A DNA stretch of 64,000 nucleotides from JAOAPG01 sp963791575 (GTDB lineage: Bacteria > Acidobacteriota > Terriglobia > Terriglobales > Acidobacteriaceae). The stretch spans positions 186,001-250,000 of the forward strand of contig CAWBSY010000004.1 in the NCBI GenBank assembly GCA_963791575.1, in the 5' to 3' direction. Positions 18,891-27,689 of the stretch are shown piece after piece. The position numbers and the translations under genes are program-made. How positions within the stretch are numbered: the stretch's first letter is position 1; each line of letters begins with the position of its first letter. The notes below the pieces were generated by a model. It saw only the letters and a program-made list of their open reading frames with translations. It was not told where the DNA came from and ran no database searches.

Positions 18891-20753
18891 TTGGCAGCGT
18901 GTCTACTGCTGATTATTGTTTGCGCTCTCGGGATCGAGTACATTGCTGTCGGATACACTGGATTCCGCATGGGCCTTCAAACCCTCAGTGATGTATTCTT
19001 CGCGATCATCGATCGGGACAGTCCCCATGTAATGAAGCGACGCGGGGAAGAAACATGGGAGTCGGTTTCTGCCCGCCAGATTTACCAGCAAGCCCTGGGG
19101 ATTAGCCGAACCTTGTGTGCTTGGGGTATCTCTCCAGGAGACCGTGTTGCCATTCTCAGCGAGAATCGTCCCGAGTGGACGATTACAGACTTTGGCTGCT
19201 TGCTGGTGGGCGCCGTGGTTGTTCCGATCTATGCGACCCTTACCTCAGAGCAGACCGCCTATATCCTGCGAGACTCTGGCGCACGGGCAGTCTTTGTTTC
19301 CACTCAAAAACAATTGGATAAAGTTCTCCCGATCCAAAGGGAAACCTTTGTCGAGAAGATCGTGGCTGTGGATGCGGCAGAAGGTTCGTCGTGTCTGCGA
19401 TGGCAGGAGCTTGCGCGCACTGGTTCCGAGGAGCGGGATTCGCAATTCGATGAGCAAGCTAGGCATATACGGCCCGAGGATCTCGCCACAATTATCTACA
19501 CCTCCGGCACTACTGGCACGCCCAAGGGCGCAATGCTCACTCATGGGAACATGGCGTCCAACATCGCCTATTCGCTGAACGGCTTTGATATTCATCCGGG
19601 ACAGACAAGCATTTCGTTCTTACCACTCTCCCATGTCACCGCGCGGCACGTCGACTTCACGCTTCTGCGCCATGGCGTCACGCTAGCCTATGTTCCTTTT
19701 CTCGATCAGCTTCCAAAGGCTCTCGCCGAGATTCATCCTTCAATCTTCGTAGGCGTGCCCCGCGTCTACGAGAAGGTCCACGCACAGGTAGTTCTTAAGA
19801 CTCAAGGAGTCCTCCATAAAACGATTTACAAATGGGGCCTTTCGGTAGGGCGGGCTCATAGAGCCGAGGTCCTCGCCGGCAAGACTCCGCATTCACCGAT
19901 GTGGAAAATGGCCAACCGGCTTATCTACTCCAAAGTGCGCGCCGGAATGGGTGGACAGGTAGAAGTTTTCATCTCCGGAGGAGCGCCGCTCGGTCGCGAT
20001 CTGGCCGAGTGGTATGCAACGATTGGCATTCGCATCCATGAAGGCTATGGATTAACCGAAACTTCGCCAGTGATCGCGGTCAATAATCCCAATGCTCACA
20101 AACTGGGGACGGTGGGAAAGCCCCTCTCGAATATTGAAGTGCGCATCGCGGATGATGGTGAAGTTCTAGTGCGCGGCCCGTCAGTCTTCAAGGGATATTG
20201 GAACAAGCCCGAAGAGACGCAAAATGCATTTCAAGAAGATTGGTTCAAGACCGGAGATATCGGAAATCTTGATGCTGACGGATTTTTGTCTATCACCGAT
20301 CGAAAGAAAGACCTGATCAAGACTTCGGGAGGAAAATTCATCGCTCCACAGCCGATCGAAAATTCGTTAAAGCACAATCCTCTGATAGCTGAAGCGGTTG
20401 TCCTTGGCGACAGACGCAAGTTCCCCGCCGTGCTGATTGCGCCGAATTTCGCTGTACTCGAGGACTGGGCTCGTAGCAAAGATGTGCCTTTCACAAGCAG
20501 ACAGGAACTCGTCTGTTGTTCTCCTGTTCGCGAATTGTACGAAGGGATTGTCGAGGAAAAGAATCAAAATCTGGCACGCTTTGAAAAGCTGAAGAAGGTG
20601 ATTTTGATTGCGGAGGAATTTTCTGCCGATAATGGAACCCTTACCGCCAGCATGAAGTTGCGCCGCCGCGCAGTGGAGCAGAAATACAGCAAAGAAATAG
20701 AAGAGATGTATGAGCAGGCGGAGGCGACGAGTCCGGTAGTGCAGACAAGTTAG
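18891..20753 (+). CDS. AMP-forming long-chain acyl-CoA synthetase
   Basis: A 620-residue adenylate-forming enzyme that activates fatty acids with ATP and CoA. Motifs are the phosphate loop IIYTSGTTGTPKGAMLTH near residue 200, GYGLTETSPV near 385, the WFKTGDIGNLDADG region near 450 and the hinge DRKKDLIKTSGGKFIAP near 470. The N-terminal 26 residues from the TTG start are hydrophobic and atypical. ATG 18969 (MGLQTLSDVFF) fits family N-termini better, but has no strong ribosome site, so the start is open. It stands alone, flanked by short intergenic regions. Confidence 0.9.
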   Translation: MAACLLLIIVCALGIEYIAVGYTGFRMGLQTLSDVFFAIIDRDSPHVMKRRGEETWESVSARQIYQQALGISRTLCAWGISPGDRVAILSENRPEWTITDFGCLLVGAVVVPIYATLTSEQTAYILRDSGARAVFVSTQKQLDKVLPIQRETFVEKIVAVDAAEGSSCLRWQELARTGSEERDSQFDEQARHIRPEDLATIIYTSGTTGTPKGAMLTHGNMASNIAYSLNGFDIHPGQTSISFLPLSHVTARHVDFTLLRHGVTLAYVPFLDQLPKALAEIHPSIFVGVPRVYEKVHAQVVLKTQGVLHKTIYKWGLSVGRAHRAEVLAGKTPHSPMWKMANRLIYSKVRAGMGGQVEVFISGGAPLGRDLAEWYATIGIRIHEGYGLTETSPVIAVNNPNAHKLGTVGKPLSNIEVRIADDGEVLVRGPSVFKGYWNKPEETQNAFQEDWFKTGDIGNLDADGFLSITDRKKDLIKTSGGKFIAPQPIENSLKHNPLIAEAVVLGDRRKFPAVLIAPNFAVLEDWARSKDVPFTSRQELVCCSPVRELYEGIVEEKNQNLARFEKLKKVILIAEEFSADNGTLTASMKLRRRAVEQKYSKEIEEMYEQAEATSPVVQTS

Positions 20754-20804
20754 TCCTCAATTCCCGGGTAGAACAAATGAGCTGAGACAGACACAAACAA
20801 CATT

Positions 20805-20822
20805 GGCGCATCGAGATGCGCC
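20805..20822. other. Short hairpin downstream of the acyl-CoA synthetase gene
   Basis: Perfect seven-base-pair stem GGCGCAT / ATGCGCC around a CGAG loop, 51 bases after the stop. No T-run follows, so it is at most a weak terminator or an RNA-stabilising hairpin. The rest of 20754-21035 shows nothing else. Confidence 0.35.
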
Positions 20823-21035
20823 GCTTTAGACCGCCTGATGGGCCTATGTTAGCCGTTCACCATCTCACGGAGCTTATTCTTAATTGAAAGCTCCGCCGGA
20901 CTCTTATTCCTTCGGCCAGTCTGTCAATTCTTTGACGGATTAGGAATTAGGAGCCGCGAAAAATGCACTCCCCACCTCGTCAGTGAGTGCAATCGCCTGG
21001 TTACAACAACTGAGCATGATAGGCTTGCTGCCGAT

Positions 21036-21890
21036 ATGCCTCCCGGTAAAACAAAATTCCAAACTGCACGAACTCGGAAGTTCAGGACCAGTGCGTTGTC
21101 CGAAGAGGACGAGCGCACGATAAGTCACGTCGAGGAATTTGGCTGTTCTGTTGTCAATGTTAAGCGGACGGAATACGGCCTCTGTTGGTCCTACACTGTA
21201 GGCGTTTTCGATACCAGCGGCAAACCCGAAATTATCACTGTGGGACTATTACCAGAGACCGCACATTTTGCGTTGAACGAGGCCGCGAAGCTGCTACGAG
21301 CCGGGGTCGATCTCACTACGGGCCGACACCGTGATCTAATCGGGCAGGTGGATTGTGAGTTCCGTCCTGTTGACCGAAAGTGGGTCGAACACCTTATGGG
21401 TTGGGCGCTCTGGTATTACGATGGCGACGACTTTTCTGTAGTTCAGGCTGTCTATCCCGATCTGCAGAATCGGTTCCCAAAGGACGAAGGATTTGACAAG
21501 GCGTTTGATCAGCCTCTGATGCAGCCTGATGCTCCCATGACAAGGGCCGAGAATGATTTTTGGGCCTCAGCTGATCCGAAAAGCAGCCTGTTCAACTGGA
21601 AGTTCCCGGACGATCCGCACACGAGAGTGTTCATTTCCGAGACGGTCCAAAGCGGGACTGAGCCAGTCACATACGTCTCACACGACGCTGAAGACGGTGC
21701 GTGGCAGTTTTTGGGTGACAGTATGTCCGATGGAGGTGGTCCCGTAATCTCTTGCTTTCACCACCCGATCGACCGCGATCCAAGTCTCGCTGAGTTGGCT
21801 GATCTGCCGTTGGGCTGGTATGCGGAGCGGAATAAAGTCGGAGAACCGTGGACTCGAAAGAACCACTCAAAAGACGACGTGTCAGAATAA
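21036..21890 (+). CDS. DUF4262-type protein with an immunity-like C-terminal half
   Basis: A 284-residue cytoplasmic protein. Residues about 28-150 match the DUF4262 pattern: a start with EEDERTISHVEEFGCSVV, then YTVGVFDTSGKPEIITVGL. The C-terminal half (VFISETVQSGTEPVTYVSHD, then GAWQFL and HHPIDRDPSLAELADLPLGW) resembles DUF2185-like domains that occur in polymorphic-toxin immunity loci. No toxin gene lies next to it. The last nine bases overlap convergently with the membrane protein gene. Function unknown; a role in contact-dependent immunity is speculation. Confidence 0.6.
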   Translation: MPPGKTKFQTARTRKFRTSALSEEDERTISHVEEFGCSVVNVKRTEYGLCWSYTVGVFDTSGKPEIITVGLLPETAHFALNEAAKLLRAGVDLTTGRHRDLIGQVDCEFRPVDRKWVEHLMGWALWYYDGDDFSVVQAVYPDLQNRFPKDEGFDKAFDQPLMQPDAPMTRAENDFWASADPKSSLFNWKFPDDPHTRVFISETVQSGTEPVTYVSHDAEDGAWQFLGDSMSDGGGPVISCFHHPIDRDPSLAELADLPLGWYAERNKVGEPWTRKNHSKDDVSE

Positions 21891-23015
21891 CTGTCGTGTC
21901 AATTGGCGAAAAATCGCCTTTACGCTCATTGACCGGATCGTGAGCGCTAAGGCCTGATCACAACACCCACCGTGAGATTTTGTGGTCCCAGTGACCAGGT
22001 AAACCCTAGCGTGGTCTCCACGAGCCGCATCAATGAGGTTCACAACATCCTGCCACGCCACCATGTCATCTCCGCCGACATAAACCACCCACTCTTGCCG
22101 TCGGCTCAGTTCCTGTTTGAGCACCCGGTCGAAGTCTTCCCATGCCACGAGCCTCGAGTTCACATACAAATTGGGCGGTCTGCCCGCCCCGGAGTCCTTC
22201 ACCTGTACTATCAGCGGCTCAGTTAATGCATCGCTCTTATGCGGCACCGTCCCCTGTTTGAGGCCCGCCCACAAGCCTTCTGACCGGGGCGCACCGAGTC
22301 CCATTAACATCATCATCAGCATAGCGAACAGGGAATAGATGATTCCGCCCACAAGTCCGAAACTGGGGGGGCCCGAAATCTGCGGTTGCAGTGGCAGCTT
22401 CCGTGCCCATTGAAAATCCTGCCCGACAGATGTTGTCTCTGTGACCGTTGCCGAATGCTCGAAAGAATGCACGAATCGAATCATCGGCACGAATGTCAGC
22501 CAAACGACTCCGATATAGGTGACGATGGCCAAGCCTGCTCGCACGAACAAAGCAGCAGTCTCGTAATACTCGGTGTTTGCTGCCACCTTTAGGTGAGGAG
22601 GAAGCGGATCGAGGCAACGGAAGTCGGACATTACTTCAACATCAAGCTCATAGACACCCGGCCCGGCTCTGAATCCCGAAGGCCAAGGTAAGACGATCGG
22701 CTGATCCAGTCGGTCGACTACTTTCCCGTTTTTGTATAGCGTCCAACGGGTTTCTAAATGGCGGTAGGGATCGCATTCCGGGTGTGCCGCGTCCCAGCGC
22801 CAGTCGCTACCAGGATTCAGACCAACCCAGTAATCGGCATCCAGATTCAACCGGAATGGCCCGGTACGGATGTGTCCCGGTGCAAGAGACACGGCCATGT
22901 CGACAGGACGCACGATTCGTGTGCTCATCCAGTGCTCGATCGCCGCACGGCCCCCTACGCCCAAAAGGATCAGCCCAATGCCAATGGGCAGTGAGAGCGG
23001 CACTCTCAAGCGCAT
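21882..23015 (-). CDS. Membrane protein with an ExbD-like C-terminal domain
   Basis: A 377-residue protein. An N-terminal hydrophobic anchor (residues 7-25) is followed by an extracytoplasmic domain of about 130 residues, a membrane segment near residues 160-180, a second near 222-240 (FGLVGGIIYSLFAMLMMMLMGLG), and a C-terminal domain. The last domain (PNLYVNSRLVAWEDFDRVL, VVYVGGDDMVAWQDVVNLID) follows the ExbD/TolR pattern of one membrane helix and a small alpha/beta domain. No ExbB/TolQ gene is nearby. The start at ATG 23015 has no clear ribosome site. The family as a whole is not recognised; the ExbD match is by eye. Confidence 0.55.
   Translation of the reverse strand: MRLRVPLSLPIGIGLILLGVGGRAAIEHWMSTRIVRPVDMAVSLAPGHIRTGPFRLNLDADYWVGLNPGSDWRWDAAHPECDPYRHLETRWTLYKNGKVVDRLDQPIVLPWPSGFRAGPGVYELDVEVMSDFRCLDPLPPHLKVAANTEYYETAALFVRAGLAIVTYIGVVWLTFVPMIRFVHSFEHSATVTETTSVGQDFQWARKLPLQPQISGPPSFGLVGGIIYSLFAMLMMMLMGLGAPRSEGLWAGLKQGTVPHKSDALTEPLIVQVKDSGAGRPPNLYVNSRLVAWEDFDRVLKQELSRRQEWVVYVGGDDMVAWQDVVNLIDAARGDHARVYLVTGTTKSHGGCCDQALALTIRSMSVKAIFRQLTRQLF
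21897..21918. repeat. 22-base direct repeat, copy 1
   Basis: Reads TGTCAATTGGCGAAAAATCGCC and matches the copy at 23102-23123 at 20 of 22 positions, in the same orientation. It lies inside the 3' end of the ExbD-like gene, where it encodes part of AIFRQLT on the minus strand. Confidence 0.6.
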
Positions 23016-23080
23016 GTTCTATTTAGACACCAGGTGTTGCTCGTCAGTCAGATACCGGAAGTCACTCAGCCCCTCGTTAG

Positions 23081-23224
23081 TTACCGGCGGATTGGTTCCA
23101 CTGTCAATTGGCGTAATATCGCCCATTTCGGCACTTTGCCCCTGCTCTTTTCTCCTAATTCCTTGACCACTGCGTAGCAGATAAGCGATAACGGAAATAT
23201 AGGTGTGGGCACTGCCGCGAGCAC
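23081..23224 (-). CDS. Possible small membrane peptide upstream of the ExbD-like gene
   Basis: A 47-codon frame from a GTG, with a hydrophobic segment (AAVPTPIFPLSLICYAVV) and a basic tail ending KWAILRQLTVEPIRR. The tail shares AI(L/F)RQLT with the C-terminus of the ExbD-like protein, through the 22-base repeat. AAGAGGAG is present about 24 bases before the GTG, closer to an in-frame CTG. A second short frame (minus strand, 23126 down to 23019) overlaps it, so neither is certain. Confidence 0.25.
   Translation of the reverse strand: MLAAVPTPIFPLSLICYAVVKELGEKSRGKVPKWAILRQLTVEPIRR
23102..23123. repeat. 22-base direct repeat, copy 2
   Basis: Near-identical partner of the 21897-21918 copy (two mismatches, both in the central AT tract). 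The two copies bracket the ExbD-like gene, 1.2 kb apart. Confidence 0.6.
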
Positions 23225-23272
23225 TCTACCAAGCAGTTTGCTGTAACTCCTCTTAAACAAACGCCAGAGCTC

Positions 23273-23863
23273 ATGCCTCGACGATCACCCAAGCCAACTA
23301 TTCCGTCAAAGAAGAAGGTGCCAGCACCTAAGAACTCTCGAGATACTAAGCGAATGGGAGAGGTGTCGGAAGCGGCGTTTCTACACAAGGCTGTAAGTCT
23401 GGACCTCAAGGTAACTAAGCCATGGGGCGATAGTGAACGTTATGACTTCATCCTCGATTCGGGCGCACGCCTCTGGCGAGTACAAATTAAATGTACGGCA
23501 TGCGTGTACGGATGCGGATACCGCTTTCAGCCCACTCATTCTGTCTACGGAGAAAGGAACCGGGTCTACACACCAGATGAAATCGATGTTCTCGCGGGCC
23601 ACTTAGTCCCGCTCGACCTCTGGTACATAATCCCTGTCGAGATGATTGGCCAGAGCCCCACTCTTTTTGTTTGCCCTAGCGGTGAATCGACCCGTGCCCG
23701 CTTCGAAGTATATCGGGAAGGATGGGACTTGTTTCGCAGTGCCGGAGGTACGGAAGTGCCACCGGACGACGGGGCTTCCGATCCAGACATAACTTTAGAC
23801 GAGACTAGAGCCGGGCCGATTTTGAAGTGGGCTCCAGTGTGGCGTCCCGTGTGGAACCGCTGA
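23273..23863 (+). CDS. PD-(D/E)XK nuclease of the group I intron endonuclease (I-Ssp6803I-like) family
   Basis: A 196-residue protein with a Pro/Lys-rich N-terminus. The nuclease core reads GEVSEAAFLHKA (first acidic residue), VTKPWGDSERYDFILDSG (catalytic Asp) and WRVQIKCT, where Q-x-K replaces E-x-K. That PD-(D/Q)XK arrangement is the one known for I-Ssp6803I. No group I intron signature is visible nearby, so the gene is free-standing, as is common for this family in Acidobacteria. It could be a homing, restriction or repair enzyme. It is not obviously in an operon. Confidence 0.7.
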   Translation: MPRRSPKPTIPSKKKVPAPKNSRDTKRMGEVSEAAFLHKAVSLDLKVTKPWGDSERYDFILDSGARLWRVQIKCTACVYGCGYRFQPTHSVYGERNRVYTPDEIDVLAGHLVPLDLWYIIPVEMIGQSPTLFVCPSGESTRARFEVYREGWDLFRSAGGTEVPPDDGASDPDITLDETRAGPILKWAPVWRPVWNR

Positions 23864-23930
23864 CCGTCGAAACCATATCTTTTGCAACCCTGGGATCTCC
23901 CCTTCTGACGATTTTCATTACAATAGGTTC

Positions 23931-24705
23931 ATGTCTGATCGACTCATTATTGCTGGTCGCGAATTTCGTTCGCGCCTCATTGTAGGAACCGGAAAGTACA
24001 AATCATTTCAGGAAACCGCACGCGCTCTCGAAGCAAGCGGAGCGGAAATGGTTACGGTCGCAGTGCGGCGTGTGAATCTTGATCGCAGCAAGGAATCGTT
24101 GCTCGACTACATTGATTCGAAGAAATATTTCATGCTCCCTAATACCGCTGGTTGCTATACAGCCGATGAAGCAATCCGCGCCGCGAGGTTAGGACGAGAG
24201 GTAGGACTCTCGGATTGGGTAAAGATTGAGGTAATTGGCGATCAGGCAACGTTATATCCAGACGTCCAAGGGACCGTAGAAGCGACTCGCGTATTAGTAA
24301 ACGAAGGGTTTAAGGTTCTTCCCTACACCTCTGATGACATTGTGTTTGCAAAACGTCTTATCGACGTAGGGGCGAGTGCAATTATGCCGCTTGGGAGCTC
24401 CGATCGGAAGTGGCCTGGGAATTCAGAACGCAGCCAACATTCGAATCTTGCGCGAAATGATCACGGGCGTTCCTTTAATCTTGGACGCAGGCGTAGGGAC
24501 AGCGTCGGACGCAACGATAGCGATGGAATTGGGAGTTGACGCAGTATTGATGAATACTGGGATTGCCGCCGCCGAAAATCCGGTCCTGATGGCGGAAGCG
24601 ATGAAGCACGCAGTACTCGCAGGACGCCAAGCTTATCTTGCAGGAAGAATGCAGCGCAAGCTATATGCGACGGCAAGTTCCCCGCTGGAAGGTGTGGTGC
24701 GATAG
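23931..24705 (+). CDS. thiG: Thiazole synthase, frameshifted
   Basis: ThiG condenses deoxyxylulose-5-phosphate, dehydroglycine and ThiS thiocarboxylate into the thiazole of thiamine. RLIVGTGKY at the start, the Schiff-base Lys in WVKIEVIGD near residue 97, and IMPLG are in one frame; APIGSGLGIQN, LDAGVGTASDA and the C-terminus are in the next. The break is at the GGG at 24393-24395: removing one G reads PLGAPIGSG and gives 257 residues, the family norm. This strongly suggests an extra base in the sequence. No thiS, thiO or thiH lies beside it, and no TPP riboswitch is evident upstream. Confidence 0.9.
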
Positions 24706-24760
24706 ATCCAAACTTCTAACTTTCCGATGAAGAATCAAACCAGCGGATCTTTCTGTGATC

Positions 24761-24806
24761 TCTGTGTCCCCTGTGGTTAAAAATTCTTCACCACAGAGGA
24801 CACAGA
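24761..24806. repeat. Dispersed inverted repeat, CTCTGTGT/CCACAGAG type, copy 1
   Basis: Two 17-base arms (TCTGTGTCCCCTGTGGT at 24761-24777 and its near-complement at 24790-24806, one mismatch) around an AT-rich loop. A related element lies at 29366-29413. It could act as a bidirectional terminator between thiG and the convergent small secreted gene. Confidence 0.7.
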
Positions 24807-24834
24807 AGACGCGCACAGACATTCAAATTCTAAT

Positions 24835-25155
24835 TCACAACATCTTCATGCTGTCGACGTGAATCTTGTCGCCAGTTACTTCTCCCGTGACCGCAACGTG
24901 ATGTCCCTCATGTCCCTTCAGCGCATCAGGATTATCGACTACCAGAACTTTCTTGTCATCATCAGTCACCACCGCCAAATTTGCGCCCTTGGATAGGCAC
25001 TTCTTGGTGCAAGCGGCGTGCTCAGCAGATGCTCCCTTCGCGCCGCACTTGTCGTCGCTAACCCATCCGTTGACAGTGGTTTTATCCGCGGCGGAGGCGT
25101 TCATAACCATAAAAAACAGAACCGACACTGCTAAAGATCCGAATATTTTTTTCAT
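24835..25155 (-). CDS. Small secreted protein (acidobacterial GW-SD-KCG type)
   Basis: A 106-residue secreted protein: signal peptide with cleavage near ASA-A, then VNGWVSDDKCGAKGASAEH, HAACTKKCLSKGA, and a C-terminal beta-rich GHHVAVTGEVTGDKIHV. Three cysteines and the GW.SD.KCG signature mark a family I know as frequent in Acidobacteria (DUF5818-like). The ATG at 25155 is chosen because GAGGAG lies just upstream and the hydrophobic signal begins there; the longer frame lacks both. The function is unknown. Confidence 0.7.
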   Translation of the reverse strand: MKKIFGSLAVSVLFFMVMNASAADKTTVNGWVSDDKCGAKGASAEHAACTKKCLSKGANLAVVTDDDKKVLVVDNPDALKGHEGHHVAVTGEVTGDKIHVDSMKML

Positions 25156-25352
25156 GTCCAACAGTCTCCTCAAATTTAGCGGCAAGGCCGCAATTTTGTT
25201 ACGGACTCGTTCCGGAGTGCAGCGTTCAGCAGAAGCACCGGGGAACTGTGTACAGCTGAGATGCACCGGGAAGGTGAAGTCCATCTCAATGGTTCAAGGA
25301 TGAGGGAACTATACCACGCCGATGGGATAGGAAGCAGCTCTGGAACGGCGAA

Positions 25353-25811
25353 CTACCTCTTGGCGCTGTTGGTGGCGGGAATAGGCGCGTTGCCGATATT
25401 TGGCGTCACGTACACAACTTCTCCGGGCTTAGTGTAATGAAGCGCCTCGCGCGCTTCCTTCTCAATTGTTTTCGGATCGGTCTTTAACGCATTGATCTGT
25501 TTGCTGTAGTGATCGTTCTCTTTTTGCAAGCTATCAATTTCTTTTTGCAGATTTTGATATTCGGCGCGCTTCTGACGATAGACGACCATACCATTGGCCC
25601 CGAACATCACGTGTACAAACAACCAAACCGTAAGCACGCCTACAATCCCAGTCGCGATTCTCCGGCGGAAAGTGTAGGCCACCGTGAGGGTTGGATGGAG
25701 CTTCTCCATCGTACGTTCCGCGAAAGCTTCTGCTTGAGGCGCTCGTTCGACTAGCGCCTGGAAGCCATCTTCTGGTTTGCGTAGCGCGCGAATATTTGGG
25801 AATCGTTTCAC
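25353..25811 (-). CDS. FtsB/DivIC-family septum formation initiator-like protein
   Basis: A 152-residue protein: about 45 charged residues, one membrane helix (IATGIVGVLTVWLFVHVMF), then a coiled coil (YQNLQKEIDSLQKEND) and a short extracytoplasmic tail with KEAREALHYTKPGEVVY, the typical FtsB/DivIC layout. The Gly-Glu near the end matches the family's ...Y.KPGE motif. It starts at GTG 25811, overlapping the corrected stop of the phosphoglucomutase gene as GTGA; an ATG at MEKLHPTL is an alternative. It appears fused to the mutase in the raw sequence only because of a frameshift. Role: bridging in the divisome. Confidence 0.75.
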   Translation of the reverse strand: MKRFPNIRALRKPEDGFQALVERAPQAEAFAERTMEKLHPTLTVAYTFRRRIATGIVGVLTVWLFVHVMFGANGMVVYRQKRAEYQNLQKEIDSLQKENDHYSKQINALKTDPKTIEKEAREALHYTKPGEVVYVTPNIGNAPIPATNSAKR

Positions 25812-27224
25812 TCGAATATCCATTGCTTTGCCGCGGCACTCAATTTTTGTCAGATCAGCCTCGCTGGCCGCCTCGGAGTAGACCCGCACCACAGGCTCAG
25901 TCCCCGAAAGCCGGTAGCAGACCCAGGCTCCGTCTTCGAACACCAGCTTCATTCCATCCTTGCGAACTACTTCCGCGACCTTTCGGCCGTAGAACTCGCG
26001 AGGCTCTTGCTTTAACTTTCCAGTGAACTGCTCTTTGACCTGTGCGGTCAAGTGGAAGTTCTCTCTTTGTGGATAGAAGGAACCAACTTTGGCAAATAGC
26101 TCGTGTAATTGTTTGGTTAATGACTTGCCGCGGCGCGCCACCATCTCGCAACAAAGCAGTCCGGCGAGGATGCCGTCCTTCTCTGGAACATGATGACGAA
26201 TGGAAAGACCAGCGCTCTCTTCCCCGCCGATCGCGATTTTGTCAGCTTTGATTAATTCGCCGATGTATTTGAAACCGACGGGCGTCTCATGCAATTCAAC
26301 TTTGTAATGTTTGGCTATCGCGTTAATGAAGTTCGTCGTAGCCACGGACTTCCCTACTCCGTTTTTCCATTCGCGGCTCTCGACCAAATAATCGAACAAT
26401 AGAGCAATGATGTAGTTCGGCTGGAAGAACGTTCCGTCTTCGTCGACGATACCGAAGCGGTCGGCGTCTCCGTCTGTCGCGATACCGATGTGCGCTTTAG
26501 TCTCGCGCATCTTTTCGCGTAAAGGCTCAAGCAGATGATCGTCCGGCTCGGGTGCGTGTCCTCCGAAAAGCACGTCGCGATAATCGTGCACCGTCGCAAC
26601 CTCGACTGCCCCTTCGCGCAGCAACGCGTCCGAATAGCCTCGTGCAGCTCCCCATAAAGGATCGAACGCGACCCGCAGCCCAGCTTTCTTGATGCAACCG
26701 AGATCAATGATTCCTTTGAGTCGAGTAAGATACATTCCGCGTGGATCAAGCGACCCAGTTGGCACGTGTTTTTCGTGCTTTCTTTCAGAGCCATCCTGTT
26801 CGCCTTTGTCGAATGCGACGATTTGAGCTTCAATGGCATGCGTGGCCTCTGGAAGGGCGGGCGCGCCGTCTGATGTGGAGAACTTAATTCCGTTGTACTC
26901 GGGAGGATTGTGCGAGGCGGTGATGTTGATAGCACCGTCCGCGTGTTCGTGAGTGACTGCGTAAGAAATTGCCGGGGTCGGTGCGGGGTCGGCGATCAAT
27001 AATGGAGTGATGCCGTGAGCGGAAAGGATCTCGGCGGCCATTGCGGTGAAAGTTTCTCCCAAAAAACGCGGATCGCGGCCAACGATCACTTTCGCGCCGT
27101 TCGGCTTCTGCGAGGCCACATACCGGGCAATTCCATGAACCGCTCGCCTCACATTGGCAAAGGTGAACTCCTCCGCCATGACAGCGCGCCATCCCGACGT
27201 GCCGAACTTAATTTGGATTGTCAT
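25808..27224 (-). CDS. Phosphoglucomutase/phosphomannomutase, 3'-end frameshift
   Basis: An alpha-D-phosphohexomutase. The N-terminus has FGTSGWRAV, the phosphoserine loop is NITASHNPPEYNG near residue 103, the metal loop DGDADRFG near 247, and the sugar-binding GGEESAGL near 330, with the phosphate-binding RLSGTEP near 440. In the raw frame the protein runs on into an FtsB-like domain. If one A of the five-A tract (25844-25848 on the plus strand as T) is removed, the C-terminus becomes LSAAAKQWIFE and stops at 25808, giving 471 residues, the family's usual length. Hence no fusion. Confidence 0.88.
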
Positions 27225-27351
27225 GATTGTCTTGCCTATTATTGTCTAAGCATTTATTCGTCCTGCGTGTGTTAACAATTACTGACGAATTGCTTTGGAT
27301 GCAGGCTAGCGTTTCGCGACCAAGACTCTGAAAATCAAAAACCAATTTTAT

Positions 27352-27669
27352 ATGACTAACAAAAAGTTTGTACTGACCACTGCGGGATCTGCCGAAGAAG
27401 CCCGCAAGATCGCTCACGCGCTGGTGGAAGGCAAACTAGCGGCTTGCGTGAACGTTATTCCGCAAATTCAGTCCGTCTATCGCTGGCAAGGGAAGATCGA
27501 AGAGGCGCAAGAATGGCTGCTAATCATTAAGACGACCGATGCGGCGTTCGGGCGAGTGAAAGATGCAATCAAACAACTACATTCATACGAGCTGCCAGAG
27601 TGTATTGCCGTGGAGATTAAAGATGGAAGTCCGGAGTATTTGAAGTGGATTGGGGACTCGGTGGACTAG
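27352..27669 (+). CDS. cutA: CutA-family divalent-ion tolerance protein
   Basis: A 105-residue protein matching CutA across its length: VLTTAGSAEEARKIA at the start, the conserved LAACVNVIPQIQSVYRWQGKIEE, EWLLIIKTT, and YELPECIAVEI. CutA forms a very stable trimer with a ferredoxin-like fold. The link to copper tolerance is historical and its function is not settled. It is divergent from the mutase gene across 127 bases. Confidence 0.9.
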   Translation: MTNKKFVLTTAGSAEEARKIAHALVEGKLAACVNVIPQIQSVYRWQGKIEEAQEWLLIIKTTDAAFGRVKDAIKQLHSYELPECIAVEIKDGSPEYLKWIGDSVD

Positions 27670-27689
27670 ATCAATACCTGCTCAGGATC

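Noticed and set aside
23155..23409. 84-codon minus-strand frame overlapping the start of the PDDEXK nuclease
   Set aside because: It overlaps the nuclease's real N-terminus on the other strand and shows no conserved motif.
24391..24397. Programmed frameshift in thiG
   Set aside because: GGGAGCT is not a known slippery motif, no structure follows, and thiG is not frameshifted in other bacteria.
25353..27224. A genuine phosphoglucomutase-FtsB fusion protein
   Set aside because: The alternative frame past the five-A tract gives the family's normal C-terminus and stop, overlapping a natural GTG start for the FtsB-like gene.
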